A stretch of DNA of 26,063 bases. Origin: Cyanophora paradoxa (taxonomy: Eukaryota > Glaucocystophyceae > Cyanophorales > Cyanophoraceae). The notes under the pieces were generated by a model. That model had not been told where the DNA came from, did no database searches, and saw nothing but the letters and a program-made list of their open reading frames with translations. The stretch lies in the NCBI GenBank assembly GCA_004431415.1, contig QPMI01000274.1, positions 1 through 26,063 of the forward strand. Reading direction: 5' to 3'. Positions 16,410 through 26,063 of the stretch are shown in pieces. Position numbers and translations under genes: made by a program. Each line of letters starts with the position of its first letter. Position 1 is the stretch's first letter.

Positions 16410-19400
16410 ATGGCGTCGCCCGGCGGGCCCAGCGCAAGCAGCTCTGAGTCAGTAGGTACGTCCCGGAACCGCCCTCGGACCTGCCTGGGCGCGCTTTCTT
16501 CGATCCTTCTAAAAAGCGTGTTTTCGGAGCGAAATTTGGCACTATGTTCACTATGCCCGCCGGCCGTGGGCTCGGATCTGGCCGGGGCCTTTTCAAGCGA
16601 TCGCCGGCGCCGCGTCCGTCGTCCGACGGTTCGCGCTGGCGATCGCCCCGGAGTACTCGTACCAGGCCTAGCGATCGCCGGAGCGATGAGAAGGCTCTCT
16701 GACCGGCGATCGCTTGCGCAGGAGCTGCTTCAAGTTCGTCGCACCAGCCAACGCCAACGCCTGCAGTGCGTGCCCGCCTCCCGTAGCGCTGCGAGCTTGC
16801 TCGCATAGAGATTCTCTATTCAATTGGATCGCTAGATCTGCCCGCGCATAGACCGGCGATCGCTTGCGCAGGAGCTGCTTCAAGTTCGTCGCACCAGCCA
16901 ACGCCAACGCCTGCAGTGCGTGCCCGCCTCCCGTAGCGCTGCGAGCTTGCTCGCATAGAGATTCTCTATTCAATTGGATCGCTAGATCTGCCCCGCGCAT
17001 AGAGCCTTCTCATTGCTCGGCGATCGCTTTGTGTTCGGCGCCATACCCAGCGAGTCCGACCTCTAACAAAGAGCTGCTGGGCCGGCGATCGCTTCTGGGT
17101 TCTCAGTTCTAACGGTCGCCGCGGGCTTGACGTCCACCGCCTTCTCATTGGCCAAGCGATCGCTGCTTTTCGGTGTCTTATGCCCGACTGCGCAGCATGT
17201 CGACCCCAGGAGCACACTCTTTGGGGAGGAAGAGATGGAGTGGACCTCAGCTCATCTCCCAACCCCCTTCTGGCGGGCCGCGCGGCGGTGGTGGCCTCGT
17301 GGGCGGCCTCGGGGCGGCTCCGGCCTTGAGCTTGTCCCCGCCCCTCCCCCTCCCCGGCCCCGCCCCTCCCCCGGCCCCCGCCCCTCCCCCCGGGCCCGTC
17401 CCTCCCCCCGGCCGCCCCTCCCCCCGGCCCGTCCCTCCCCCGGCCCGCCCTCCCCCGGCCCGCCTCCCCCCGGCCCGCCCCTCCCCCCGGGCCGCCCTCC
17501 CCCGCCCCCCCCTCCCCGCCCGCCCCTCCCCCGGCCCGCCCCTCCCCCGGCCCGCCCTCCCCCGGGCCGCCCCTCCCCCCGCCCCCCCCCTCCCCCGGCC
17601 CGCCCTCCCCCGGCCCGTCCCTCCCCCGGCCCCGCCCTCCCCCGGGCCGCCCCCCCCCGGCCCTGTCCCTCCCCTCCCCCGCCCGGTGCGCGGCGCGGGA
17701 GGCGGCGCGGGAGGCGGCGCGGGAGGCGGCACGGGAGGCGGCGCGGCGGGTGGCGCCCTGGACGGCGCAGCGGGCGGCGACGCTGGTGGCGCTGGCAGAA
17801 GGCGACAAGCACATGCACCCTTCGAGATCTGTGCGTTTCTCTGTGAAATCTGCACGCCGCCTCTTTGTCTTATCATGTTTGCAGATCTGGACCCCAAGTG
17901 CATTATGTGGAGGACATCATCGTCGACCTGCCCCTGCCAGATGCTTGCGTGCACTGCGCAACCTGTTTGTGGGCACAAAGGGAGCGTTTCGAGGCCCAAA
18001 TTTCAGAGTTGTGTTGATTGGCTTGATGAGGTGCTCTGCAGCTCAAAGAATTGATCGAATGGAATCTAAGACCAACTTCTCCAGGTGACAGAAGCGGCTC
18101 GGCAAGCTCAGGCGAACGCTTGTCGGTTGCAGTTTCGAGGTGAACCAGCAAAGAACCGGACACGGACACTGGAGGATCTCCATGCTCTGAAGCACTTCAT
18201 GAGCACTGTGCGTCCTCGATCTTCTTTAGCTTGAGATTCGCCATGAGATACTGCATTTAGGTCGCACTCGAATCGCCAAGCCTTCAGCGCACCGGTCCCG
18301 ACCCTCATCCAGATGCTGATATAGCTGCTGGCGACAAGGAAGATACCTCAAGCTCTTCTCAACTCGATGAGCTCATTGATATGGACGTAAGCATCTATCT
18401 TTCTTGGCCAGTTGAAGCACGGCACTCACTGCAGGCACAGTGTGCATTTCTGGGCCTTGGCGTGCCAGGGGCGCACGGTGAGTTTGCAGTGGATACGGAC
18501 CTTCGAGCCAGGCACTACGACTGGCTAAAGGCCGGGTGACGAGCTTCTATACCAACAAGATCTACATCCGTGAGAGACGACTGCGAGAGATAGATCTGGC
18601 ACGTGTCCATGCCAGCTTGCCTCGTGCTTCTTCTGCTTACTTGCTGCCCGTCAGGTCATCTTGTCTCTGGACTTTCAGGAGGGCAAGGATGACACAAGTA
18701 CTAGCGATGACAAACGATCATACGCTGTTGAATCGAAGATGTTCCTATCGCTCTGGATAGAGGTGTTCTTCTACGGGCGATCGAGCAATTCATCACTCGA
18801 TTTCTACAGTACGTCCCCTTCAAATCACTGCATTCTATTTTGAAAACCGAAATGTGATGCAGCCCCTGATGATGGCGAGATCCGCTCAGCTGCTGCTGTG
18901 CTCACACAGCTTCTGGCCTGCGGCCAGGAGACGCTGAGTTGGACCGTGAGCCTGCACGGGCACAAGGTCTTGCAAATGCTTTCATGGAGGTGCACGATGC
19001 TTTCATGCTCTGTCTTTTCGTAACATGTTCTTAATTTTATATTAGGTCACAAACGACAGTCTGAAATCAACCTTCTGCGTATGCAAGCGACTCTCGGGCT
19101 CAGCCAGCAAGCAATGTACCTTGGCACGAAGGAAGAAATGAAGGGCCAGTTCCGCAGTCTCGCTCAATCAGTGCACGCAGCACAGCAGCAGACACGGGAA
19201 GGCGAATCACTCCAGCTGTGGTATGCATCCGGGGGGGGGGGGGGGCGAGGGGGGTAAAGTTTTTTTCTTACCAATGGCGACGCAGGCTTCATGCATGTGT
19301 GGAGCTTGCAGCAGCAGCTGCAGAGGCCGCGTTGGTGGAAGAGTTGCCACGTGGAAAGGGCGGAAGCGCAAGGCGCAGGACGATCTCGTGTCGTACCCGG

Positions 19401-21303
19401 AGGTGAAGAAGCTTCTTCGGAAGTGCAACGCGTACGGAGGCAACAGGGATGTCGGTCGTGGCGGCAAGATTGCAAGCGATGTGCAGGTCCTGCAGGTTGT
19501 TCGGAAGAGCGGCAAGGAGCTTCTTCGCCTTCTTGCAGGGCCGGCAAGCAGCATATCAGTCGGCATTATCTTCTCAGACCTTGTCCGCAAATCGCGTTTT
19601 CGGCGGTGGGCGACAATTGCCAACCAGCTCATATTCAAAGGCCTTGTAGATCTAGCCAAGGCATTCGACGACGAGGAGCAGCGTGGGAGGCCGCGCGGCA
19701 AGCAGGTCAAGACCCAGGCCGGCTCCCGAACAGGCGCCAAGTCCAATGGAGGTTCGACTACCCCCCCCTCCAACCCCCCCTCCCCTTCGCTACGCGTACC
19801 CCCCCCCCCCGACACGTGAGCTGATGCGCGTACCCTGCCGTTCTCCACAGGCGTGCCACGAGGCAATGGAAACCCTGCCGTTCTCCACCACAAGCGCCGG
19901 CGAACGAGCTCTTCACCCGCTGCGCATGAAGCCAGAGCTGGCGGTGCGTGCGAGGGGTACGAAGACGACGCCACAGAAGGGGTTACTGAACTCTAATTCC
20001 GGTGCAGGAGAAATACGGTACAGGTCGCGCAGCGGAGAACAGCTTTCAGGCTCTGAAGCAAGTGGCTGCAGTGCTGGACAGATGGGCTCCAAGTCAGATG
20101 TTCTAACACAGCCGGATGCTGAATGGGGGCAACGACTCTGGAGAGGAGTACCCGAGGTGGACGAACTCGGCGCGACGGCATACAGGAGAACTACACGGAA
20201 AGTCCAACAGGTACGAGCAACGGTTATCGCAATGCTCAAGCTCACGAGAAAACCTCAGCCCAAACGGCGCGGGACAATTGGTCGATGTGGCATCGATGTT
20301 GAGGCGTATGTGCCTCCGCCATACACGAGGCGAAACAAGCCTCTATGGCTAGGCACACCTGAGCGGCCTATTCCGACACCCATCCTGTCCTGCTTGTACA
20401 GACGGTCCGCGTACCCCCCTTCTCTTTTCTTTCTTTTCCTTTGTTTCTTTCCTTCTTATTTCCCTTCTCCGCTGAACGTGCTCTGACTTGGCGCGTCGCA
20501 GCGTGGCGAACACCGAGAACCGATACTTCAACGCGCTGAGCAATACCCTGAAGGCGAAACTGCACTGGTTCCCTGCAATGTCACGAGGAGGAAGAGGCTC
20601 CAGATCGGTACGGGGGAGCATCGCCGTGGTCGCAACCGCGATACGGGACGCGAGGCAGCGAGCCCCGCAGCACGTGCGTACGTCGAGAAGCTGGCTCGCC
20701 TACCGCCAAACGACGGTGCACTGGAGTGCACGGCCACGCAAGGTGCCGCGCGCTGCAGCGTCTCCAGTCAAGTGCACCGGCTTGATGTACCGGGAACAAC
20801 ACCGGAGGCAACAATGGTTATCCTCCGGGGCTTCACCAATCTCGAGTGGGACCACTGGCCGTGCGCCTCTTCCTTTTTCTACTTGTGGTTTCCTTTTTTC
20901 TGTCCATGGATATCAGTAACCACTCTTGCTGATTGCCTCGAGCTCATATATATCACGAGCAGAGTCACCATCAAGAGTCACGCCGCTGCATTAGTGCAGG
21001 CCCTCCTTCAGCTCTCGAGCCTGTGCATGATATGACCTTCCACACCCGCTGGCTCCATCTTCAAGGCAAGATGCCGAGCTGACCGCGTGCTCGAGATTCT
21101 TTTCTCGCCTCGATGGGGTCGGGTGGTATGCGCCGGGCACCACCAGCGCAGCCCAATGGACTGCGCACCATTTGTTGCGTTGCGAAAGAATGGTTCCGCA
21201 AGCCGCTAGTGGCCGAGGAGGATCGGTTTGCTGACCCAGGTAGACTAGATGAGCTAGTGGAGCGGTGCAAGCAGTTTTAGGGCCGCAGTTGAACTTCCAG
21301 TGA
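16410..21303 (+). CDS. Array gene copy 2: about 14-exon gene of unknown function
   Basis: This is the full-length second copy with the same start (MASPGGPSASSSESV) and the same splice sites as copy 1. Its intron 1 (16456-17195, 740 bp) is lengthened by a 150-bp duplication. In this copy the SYPEVKKLLRKC region is continuous through RRWATIANQLIFKGLVDLAK into a basic stretch (GRPRGKQVKTQAG), whereas copy 1 is broken between them. Other places break here instead: a one-base loss near 18530 in the YDWLKA region, and 1-2 base losses near 21045 and 21276 in the last exon. The function is unknown. Its close similarity to the other copies suggests recent tandem duplication or concerted evolution. Confidence 0.7.
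16597..17163. repeat. GCGATCGC cluster in intron 1, copy 2 (eight octamers)
   Basis: It has the same seven octamers as copy 1 plus one from an internal duplication. The spacings are otherwise conserved. Confidence 0.9.
16701..17000. repeat. 150-bp tandem duplication inside the GCGATCGC module
   Basis: GACCGGCGATCGC to GCGCATA (16701-16850) is repeated at 16851-17000 with a one-base difference. The duplication starts at the same GACCGGCGATCGC that forms the left edge of the solitary 318-bp module at 6450. Confidence 0.92.
17335..17685. repeat. C-rich coding minisatellite, copy 2
   Basis: It is the same repeat family as at 12003-12360, with a different order and length of repeats. It lies in exon 2 of array gene copy 2. 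Confidence 0.9.
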
Positions 21304-21724
21304 GCGTAGAGTTCTGAGCGCCTTGCAATTTTGTGGAGCAAGTCAAATTTCGTCGATGTACCCCAGAGCCTTCGCTTTTAAGCCACCGAGCCCCCAAGTT
21401 TAGGGGGGAATGAGTCGGGGGGGTACCCCGACCTTCGAAAGTGAGGCGCGCGACGTCGACGCAAAGCTCGCGCAAAGCTCGCGCATAGCGCTTCGCAGCG
21501 CGCGCGCCGTGCTCAGCCCCGCGGCGCCACGCCCGCCCCGCAGGCGACTTCGCCGCGCCCGCGCACGCGAGGAGTACACATCGCTCGCTTCATCGGCTCA
21601 CCCGCGGCGCCGGCGGCGCGCTAGCTACACGCTTTCGCTTGTCCGAGGTTCACATCATCGAATTCTGCAGCCGTCGCCCCTTCCTCGGCCGCTGTAAGGC
21701 GGCGCGCAGGATTCGATCTCAACC

Positions 21725-22631
21725 ATGGCGTCGCCCGGCGGGCCCAGCGCAAGCAGCTCTGAGTCAGTAGGTACGTCCGGAACCGCCCCTCGGACCTGCC
21801 TGGCGCGCTTTCTTCCGATCCTTCTAAAAAGCGTGTTTTCGGAGCGAAATTTTGGCACTATGTTCACTATGCCCGCCGGCCGTGGGCTCGGATCTGGCCG
21901 GGGCCTTTTTCAAGCGATCGCCGGCGCCGCGTCGTCGTCCGACGGTTCGCGCTGGCGATCGCCCCGGAGTACTCGGTACCAGGGCCTAGCGATCGCCGGA
22001 GCGATGAGAAGGCTCTCTGACCGGCGATCGCTTGCGCAGGAGCTGCTTCAAGTTCGTCGCACCAGCCAACGCCAACGCCTGCAGTGCGTGCCCGCCTCCC
22101 GTAGCGCTGCGAGCTTGCTCGCATAGAGATTCTCTATTCAATTGGATCGCTAGATCTTGCCCCGCGCATAGAGCCTTCTCATTGGCTCGGCGATCGCTTG
22201 TGTTCGGCGCCATACCCAGCGAGTCCGACGTCTAACAAAGAGCTGCTGGGCCGGCGATCGCTTCTGGGTTCTCAGTTCTAACGGGTCGCCGCGGGCTTGA
22301 CGTCCACCGCCTTCTCATTGGCCAAGCGATCGCTGCTTTTCGGTGTCTTATGCCGACTGCGCAGCATGTCGACCCCAGGAGCACACTCTTTGGGAGGAAG
22401 AGATGGAGTGGACCTCCAGCTCATCTCCCAACCCCCTTCTGGCGGGCCGCGCGGCGGGTGGTGGCCTCGTGGGCGGCCTCGGGGGCGGCTCCGGCCTTGA
22501 GCTTGTCCCCGCCCCTCCCCCTCCCCCGGGCCCCGCCCCTCCCCCGGCCCGTCCCTCCCCCCGCCCTCCCCCCGGGCCCGTCCTCCCTCCCCGGGCCCGC
22601 CCCTCCCCCCGGCCCGGGCCCGCCCTCCCCC

Positions 22632-22685
<54 letters not shown>

Positions 22686-22689
22686 CCCG

Positions 22690-22726
<37 letters not shown>

Positions 22727-25700
22727 CCCCGGCCCCGCCCCTCCCCCCGGGCCCGTCCCTCCCCCCGGGCCCGCCCCTCCCCCCGGGCCCGTCCCTCCCC
22801 CCGGCCCCCCCCCCTCCCCCCGGCCCCGCCCCTCCCCCCGGGCCCGTCCCTCCCCCGGCCCCGCCCCTCCCCCGGGCCGCCCCCCCCCCCGGCCCTGTCC
22901 CTCCCCCTCCCCCCGGCCCGGTGCGGCGCGGGAGGCGCGGCGCGGGAGGCGGCGCGGGAGGCGGCACGGGAGGCGGCGCGGCGGGTGGCGCCCTGGACGC
23001 GCAGCGGGCGGCGACGCTGGTGGCGCTGGCAGAAGGCGACAAGCACATGCACCCTTCGAGATCTGTGCGTTTCTCTGTGAAATCTGCACGCCGCCTCTTT
23101 GTCTTATCATGTTTGCAGATCTGGACCCCCAAGTGCATTATGTGGAGGACATCATCGTCGACCTGCCCCCTGCCAGATGCTTGCGTGCACTGCGCAACCT
23201 GTTTGTGGGCACAAAGGGAGCGTTTCGAGGCCCCAAATTTCAGAGTTGTGTTGATTGCTTGATGAGGTGCTCTGCAGCTCAAAGAATTGATCGAATGGAA
23301 TCTAAGACCAACTTCTCCAGGTGACAGAAGCGGCTCGGCAAGCTCAGGCGAACGCTTGTCGGTTGCAGTTTCGAGGTGAACCAGCAAAGAACCGGACACG
23401 GACACTGGAGGATCTCCATGCTCTGAAGCACTTCATGAGCACTGCGTCCTCGATCTTCTTTAGCTTGAGATTCGCCATGAGATACTGCATTTAGGTCGCA
23501 CTCGAATCGCCAAGCCTTCAGCGCACCGGTCCCGACCCTCATCCAGATGCTGATATAGCTGCTGGCGACAAGGAAGATACCTCAAGCTCTTCTCAACTCG
23601 ATGAGCTCATTGATATGGACGTAAGCATCTATCTTCTTGGCCAGTTGAAGCACGGCACTCACTGCAGGCACAGTGTGCATTTTGGGCCTTGGCGTGCCAG
23701 GGGCGCACGGTGAGTTTGCAGTGGATACGGACCTTCGAGCCAGGCACTACGACTGGCTAAAGGCCCGGGTGACGAGCTTCTATACCAACAAGATCTACAT
23801 CCGTGAGAGACGACTGCGAGAGATAGATCTGGCACGTGTCCATGCCAGCTTGCCTCGTGCTTCTTTGCTTACTTGCTGCCCGGTCAGGTCATCTTGTCTC
23901 TGGACTTTTCAGGAGGGCAAGGATGACACAAGTACTAGCGATGACAAACGATCATACGCTGTTGAATCGAAGATGTTCCTATCGCTCTGGATAGAGGTGT
24001 TCTTCTACGGGCGATCGAGCAATTCATCACTCGATTTCTACAGTACGTCCCCTTCAAATCACTGCCATTCTATTTGAAAACCGAAATGTGATGCAGCCCC
24101 TGATGATGGCGAGATCCGCTCAGCTGCTGCTGTGCTCACACAGCTTCTGGCCCTGCGGCCAGGAGACGCTGAGTTGGACCGTGAGCCTGCACGGGCACAA
24201 GGTCTTGCAAATGCTTTCATGGAGGTGCACGATGCTTTCATGCTCTGTCTTTTCGTAACATGTTCTTAATTTATATTAGGTCACAAACGGACAGTCTGAA
24301 ATCAAACCTTCTGCGTATGCAAGCGACTCTCGGGCTCAGCCAGCAAGCAATGTACCTTGGCACGAAGGAAGAAATGAAGGGCCAGTTCCGCAGTCTCGCT
24401 CATCAGTGCACGCAGCACAGCAGCAGACACGGGAAGGCGAATCACTCCAGCTGTGGTATGCATCCGGGGGGGGGGGGGGGGCGGAGGGGGGTAAAGTTTT
24501 TTTCTTACCAATGGCGACGCAGGCTTCATGCATGTGTGGAGCTTGCAGCAGCAGCTGCAGAGGCCGCGTTGGTTGGAAGAGTTGCCACGTGGGAAACGGA
24601 AGCGCGAAGCGCAAGGCGCAGGACGATCTCGTGTCGTACCCGGAGGTGAAGAAGCTTCTTTCGGAAAGTGCAACGCGTACGGAGGCAACAGGGATGCGGT
24701 CGTGGCGGCAAGATTGCAAGCGATGTGCAGGTCCTGCAGGCTGTTCGGAAGAGCGGCAAGGAGCTTCTTCGCCTTCTTGCAGGGCCGGCAAGCAGCATAT
24801 CAGTCGGCATTATCTTCTCAGACCTTGTCCGCAAATCGCGTTTTCGGCGGTGGGCGGACAATTGCCAACCAGCTCATATTCAAAGGCCTTGTAGATCTAG
24901 CCAAGGCATTCGACGCAGAGCGAAGCAGCGTGGGAGGCGCGCGGCAAGCAGGTCAAGACCCAGGCCCGGCTCCCGAACAGGCGCCAAGTCCAATGGAGGT
25001 TCGACTACCCCCCCCCCTCCAACCCCCCTCCCCTTCGCTACGCGTACCCCCCCCCCCCGACACGTGGAGCTGATGCGCGTACCCTGCCGTTCTCCACAGG
25101 CGTGCCACGAGGCAATGGGAAACCCTGCCGTTCTCCACCACGAAGCGCCGGCGAACGAGCTCTTCACCCGGCTGCGCATGAAGCCAGAGCTGGCGGTGCG
25201 TCGGGGGTACGAAGACGACGCCACAGAAGGGGTTACTGAACTCTAATTCCGGTGCAGGAGAAATACGGTACAGGTCGCGCAGCGCGAGAACAGCTTTCAG
25301 GCTCTGAAGCAAGTGGCTGCAGTGCTGGAACAGATGGGCTCCAAGTCAGATGTTCTAACACACCGGATGCTGAATGGGGGCAACGACTCTGGAGAGGAGT
25401 ACCCCGAGGTGGACGAACTCGGCGCGACGGCATACAGGAGAACTACACGGAAAGTCCAACAGGTACGAGCAACGGTTATCGCAAATGCTCAAGCTCACGA
25501 GAAACTCAGCCAAACGGCGCGGGACAATTGGTCGATGTGGACATCGATGTTGAGGCGTATGTGCCTCCGCCATACACGAGGCGAAACAAGCCTCTATGGC
25601 TAGGCACACCTGAGCGGCCTATTCCGACACCCATCCTGTCCTGCTTGTACAGACGGTCCGCGTACCCCCCTTCTCTTTTCTTTCTTTTCCTTTGTTCTTT

Positions 25701-26063
25701 TCCTTCTTATTTCCCTTCTCCCGCTGAACGTGCTCTGACTTGGGCGCGTCGCAGCGTGGCGAACACCGAGAACCGATACTTCAACGCGCTGAGCAATACC
25801 CTGAAGGCGAAAACTGCACTGGTTCCCTGCAATGTCACGGGAGGAAGGAGGCTCCAGATCGGTACGGGGGAGCATCGCCGTGGTCGCAACCGCGATACGG
25901 GACGCGAGGGCAGCGAGCCCCGCAGCACGTGCGTACGTCGAGAAGCTGGCTCGCCTACCGCCAAACGACGTGCACTGGAGTGCACGGCCACGCAAGGTGC
26001 CGCGCGCTGCAGCGTCTCCAGTCAAGTGCACCGGCTTGATGTACGGGAACAACACCGGAGGCA
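21725..26063 (+). CDS. Array gene copy 3, 3' end outside window
   Basis: It has the same start and splice sites as copies 1 and 2; intron 1 is 21771-22364. In this copy the exon encoding FLGLGVPGAHGEFAVDTDLR through YDWLKARVTSFYTN is continuous, which the other two are not, and an extra A near 25812 keeps the frame from NRYFNALSNTLKAK into LVPCNVTGGRRLQ. Local differences from copies 1 and 2 near 24590-24620 and 24915-24925 are multi-base and may be genuine. The window ends within exon 13, so the last exon is missing. Confidence 0.68.
21914..22333. repeat. GCGATCGC cluster in intron 1, copy 3 (seven octamers)
   Basis: It has the same arrangement as copy 1, without the 150-bp duplication of copy 2. 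Confidence 0.9.
22507..22920. repeat. C-rich coding minisatellite, copy 3, with C51 and C34 runs
   Basis: It is the same repeat family as in the other copies, but the middle is replaced by C51 (22634-22684) and C34 (22690-22723) separated by GCCCG. The other two copies have no C run longer than about 10 here, so this may be a collapsed or miscalled repeat, or true slippage. Confidence 0.88.

Larger units (their letters stand above)
16182..21497 (+). repeat. Tandem array unit 2 (about 5.32 kb)
   Basis: It has the same content and orientation as unit 1. It is longer mainly because intron 1 of its gene carries a 150-bp tandem duplication (16701-17000). Confidence 0.95.
21498..26063 (+). repeat. 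Tandem array unit 3, cut by window end
   Basis: It has the same content and orientation as units 1 and 2. It differs most in the C-rich coding minisatellite, which includes uninterrupted C51 and C34 runs, and in a few multi-base changes (near 24590-24620 and 24915-24925). The window stops inside its thirteenth exon, so the array may continue. Confidence 0.95.

Noticed and set aside
22278-23405. Gly-rich minus-strand open frame of 375 codons (and similar ones in units 1 and 2)
   Set aside because: It is an antisense shadow of the C-rich minisatellite, which has few stops in any frame; it changes length with homopolymer counts in each copy.
10991-26063. LTR retrotransposon or ribosomal DNA array
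   Set aside because: No reverse transcriptase, integrase or protease motifs and no distinct terminal repeats were seen, and no rRNA-like sequence. The repeats are whole gene units.

Overview
The window is nuclear DNA from a GC-rich eukaryote. Its genes are split by many short GT-AG introns (mostly 47-102 bp), it carries eukaryotic DNA transposons, it has no bacterial operon layout, and one gene encodes a long Ser-Pro-rich extracellular linker of the kind common in algal wall and surface proteins. A microalga or other protist is the best guess; the lineage cannot be named from the sequence alone.

Layout. (1) 1-3.4 kb: minus-strand coding sequence. The clearest gene (3382 down to 1484) encodes a secreted or membrane glycoprotein with signal peptide, Cys-rich ectodomain, Ser-Pro linker and hydrophobic C-terminus. 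Weaker exon candidates lie at 14-615. (2) 3.8-6.3 kb: a gene-free zone holding four short non-autonomous elements with inverted termini, one with a perfect 8-bp target duplication, all best explained as hAT-type MITEs. (3) 6.45-10.6 kb: a PIF/Harbinger-like cassette. A spliced plus-strand gene with a charged coiled-coil tail (ends 8928) converges on a spliced minus-strand DDE transposase (10573 down to 8942). (4) 10.99 kb to the window end: a head-to-tail tandem array with a 5.2-5.3 kb period. Each unit carries one copy of a roughly 14-exon gene of unknown function (about 1.1 kb of residues), with only about 420 bp between one copy's stop and the next copy's ATG. Two full units and most of a third are present.

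Two observations stand out. First, intron 1 of the array gene holds a dense cluster of the octamer GCGATCGC (seven in about 420 bp), and a 318-bp part of it recurs, identical as far as I can read, just upstream of the Harbinger partner gene, a different gene context. Second, the three array copies differ mainly by one-base homopolymer indels that hit different places in each copy. Splice phases agree only when the copies are compared, so the gene is probably intact and many apparent frameshifts are probably long-read errors, although this cannot be proved here. All exon limits were inferred by eye from splice sites and phase, not from transcripts.
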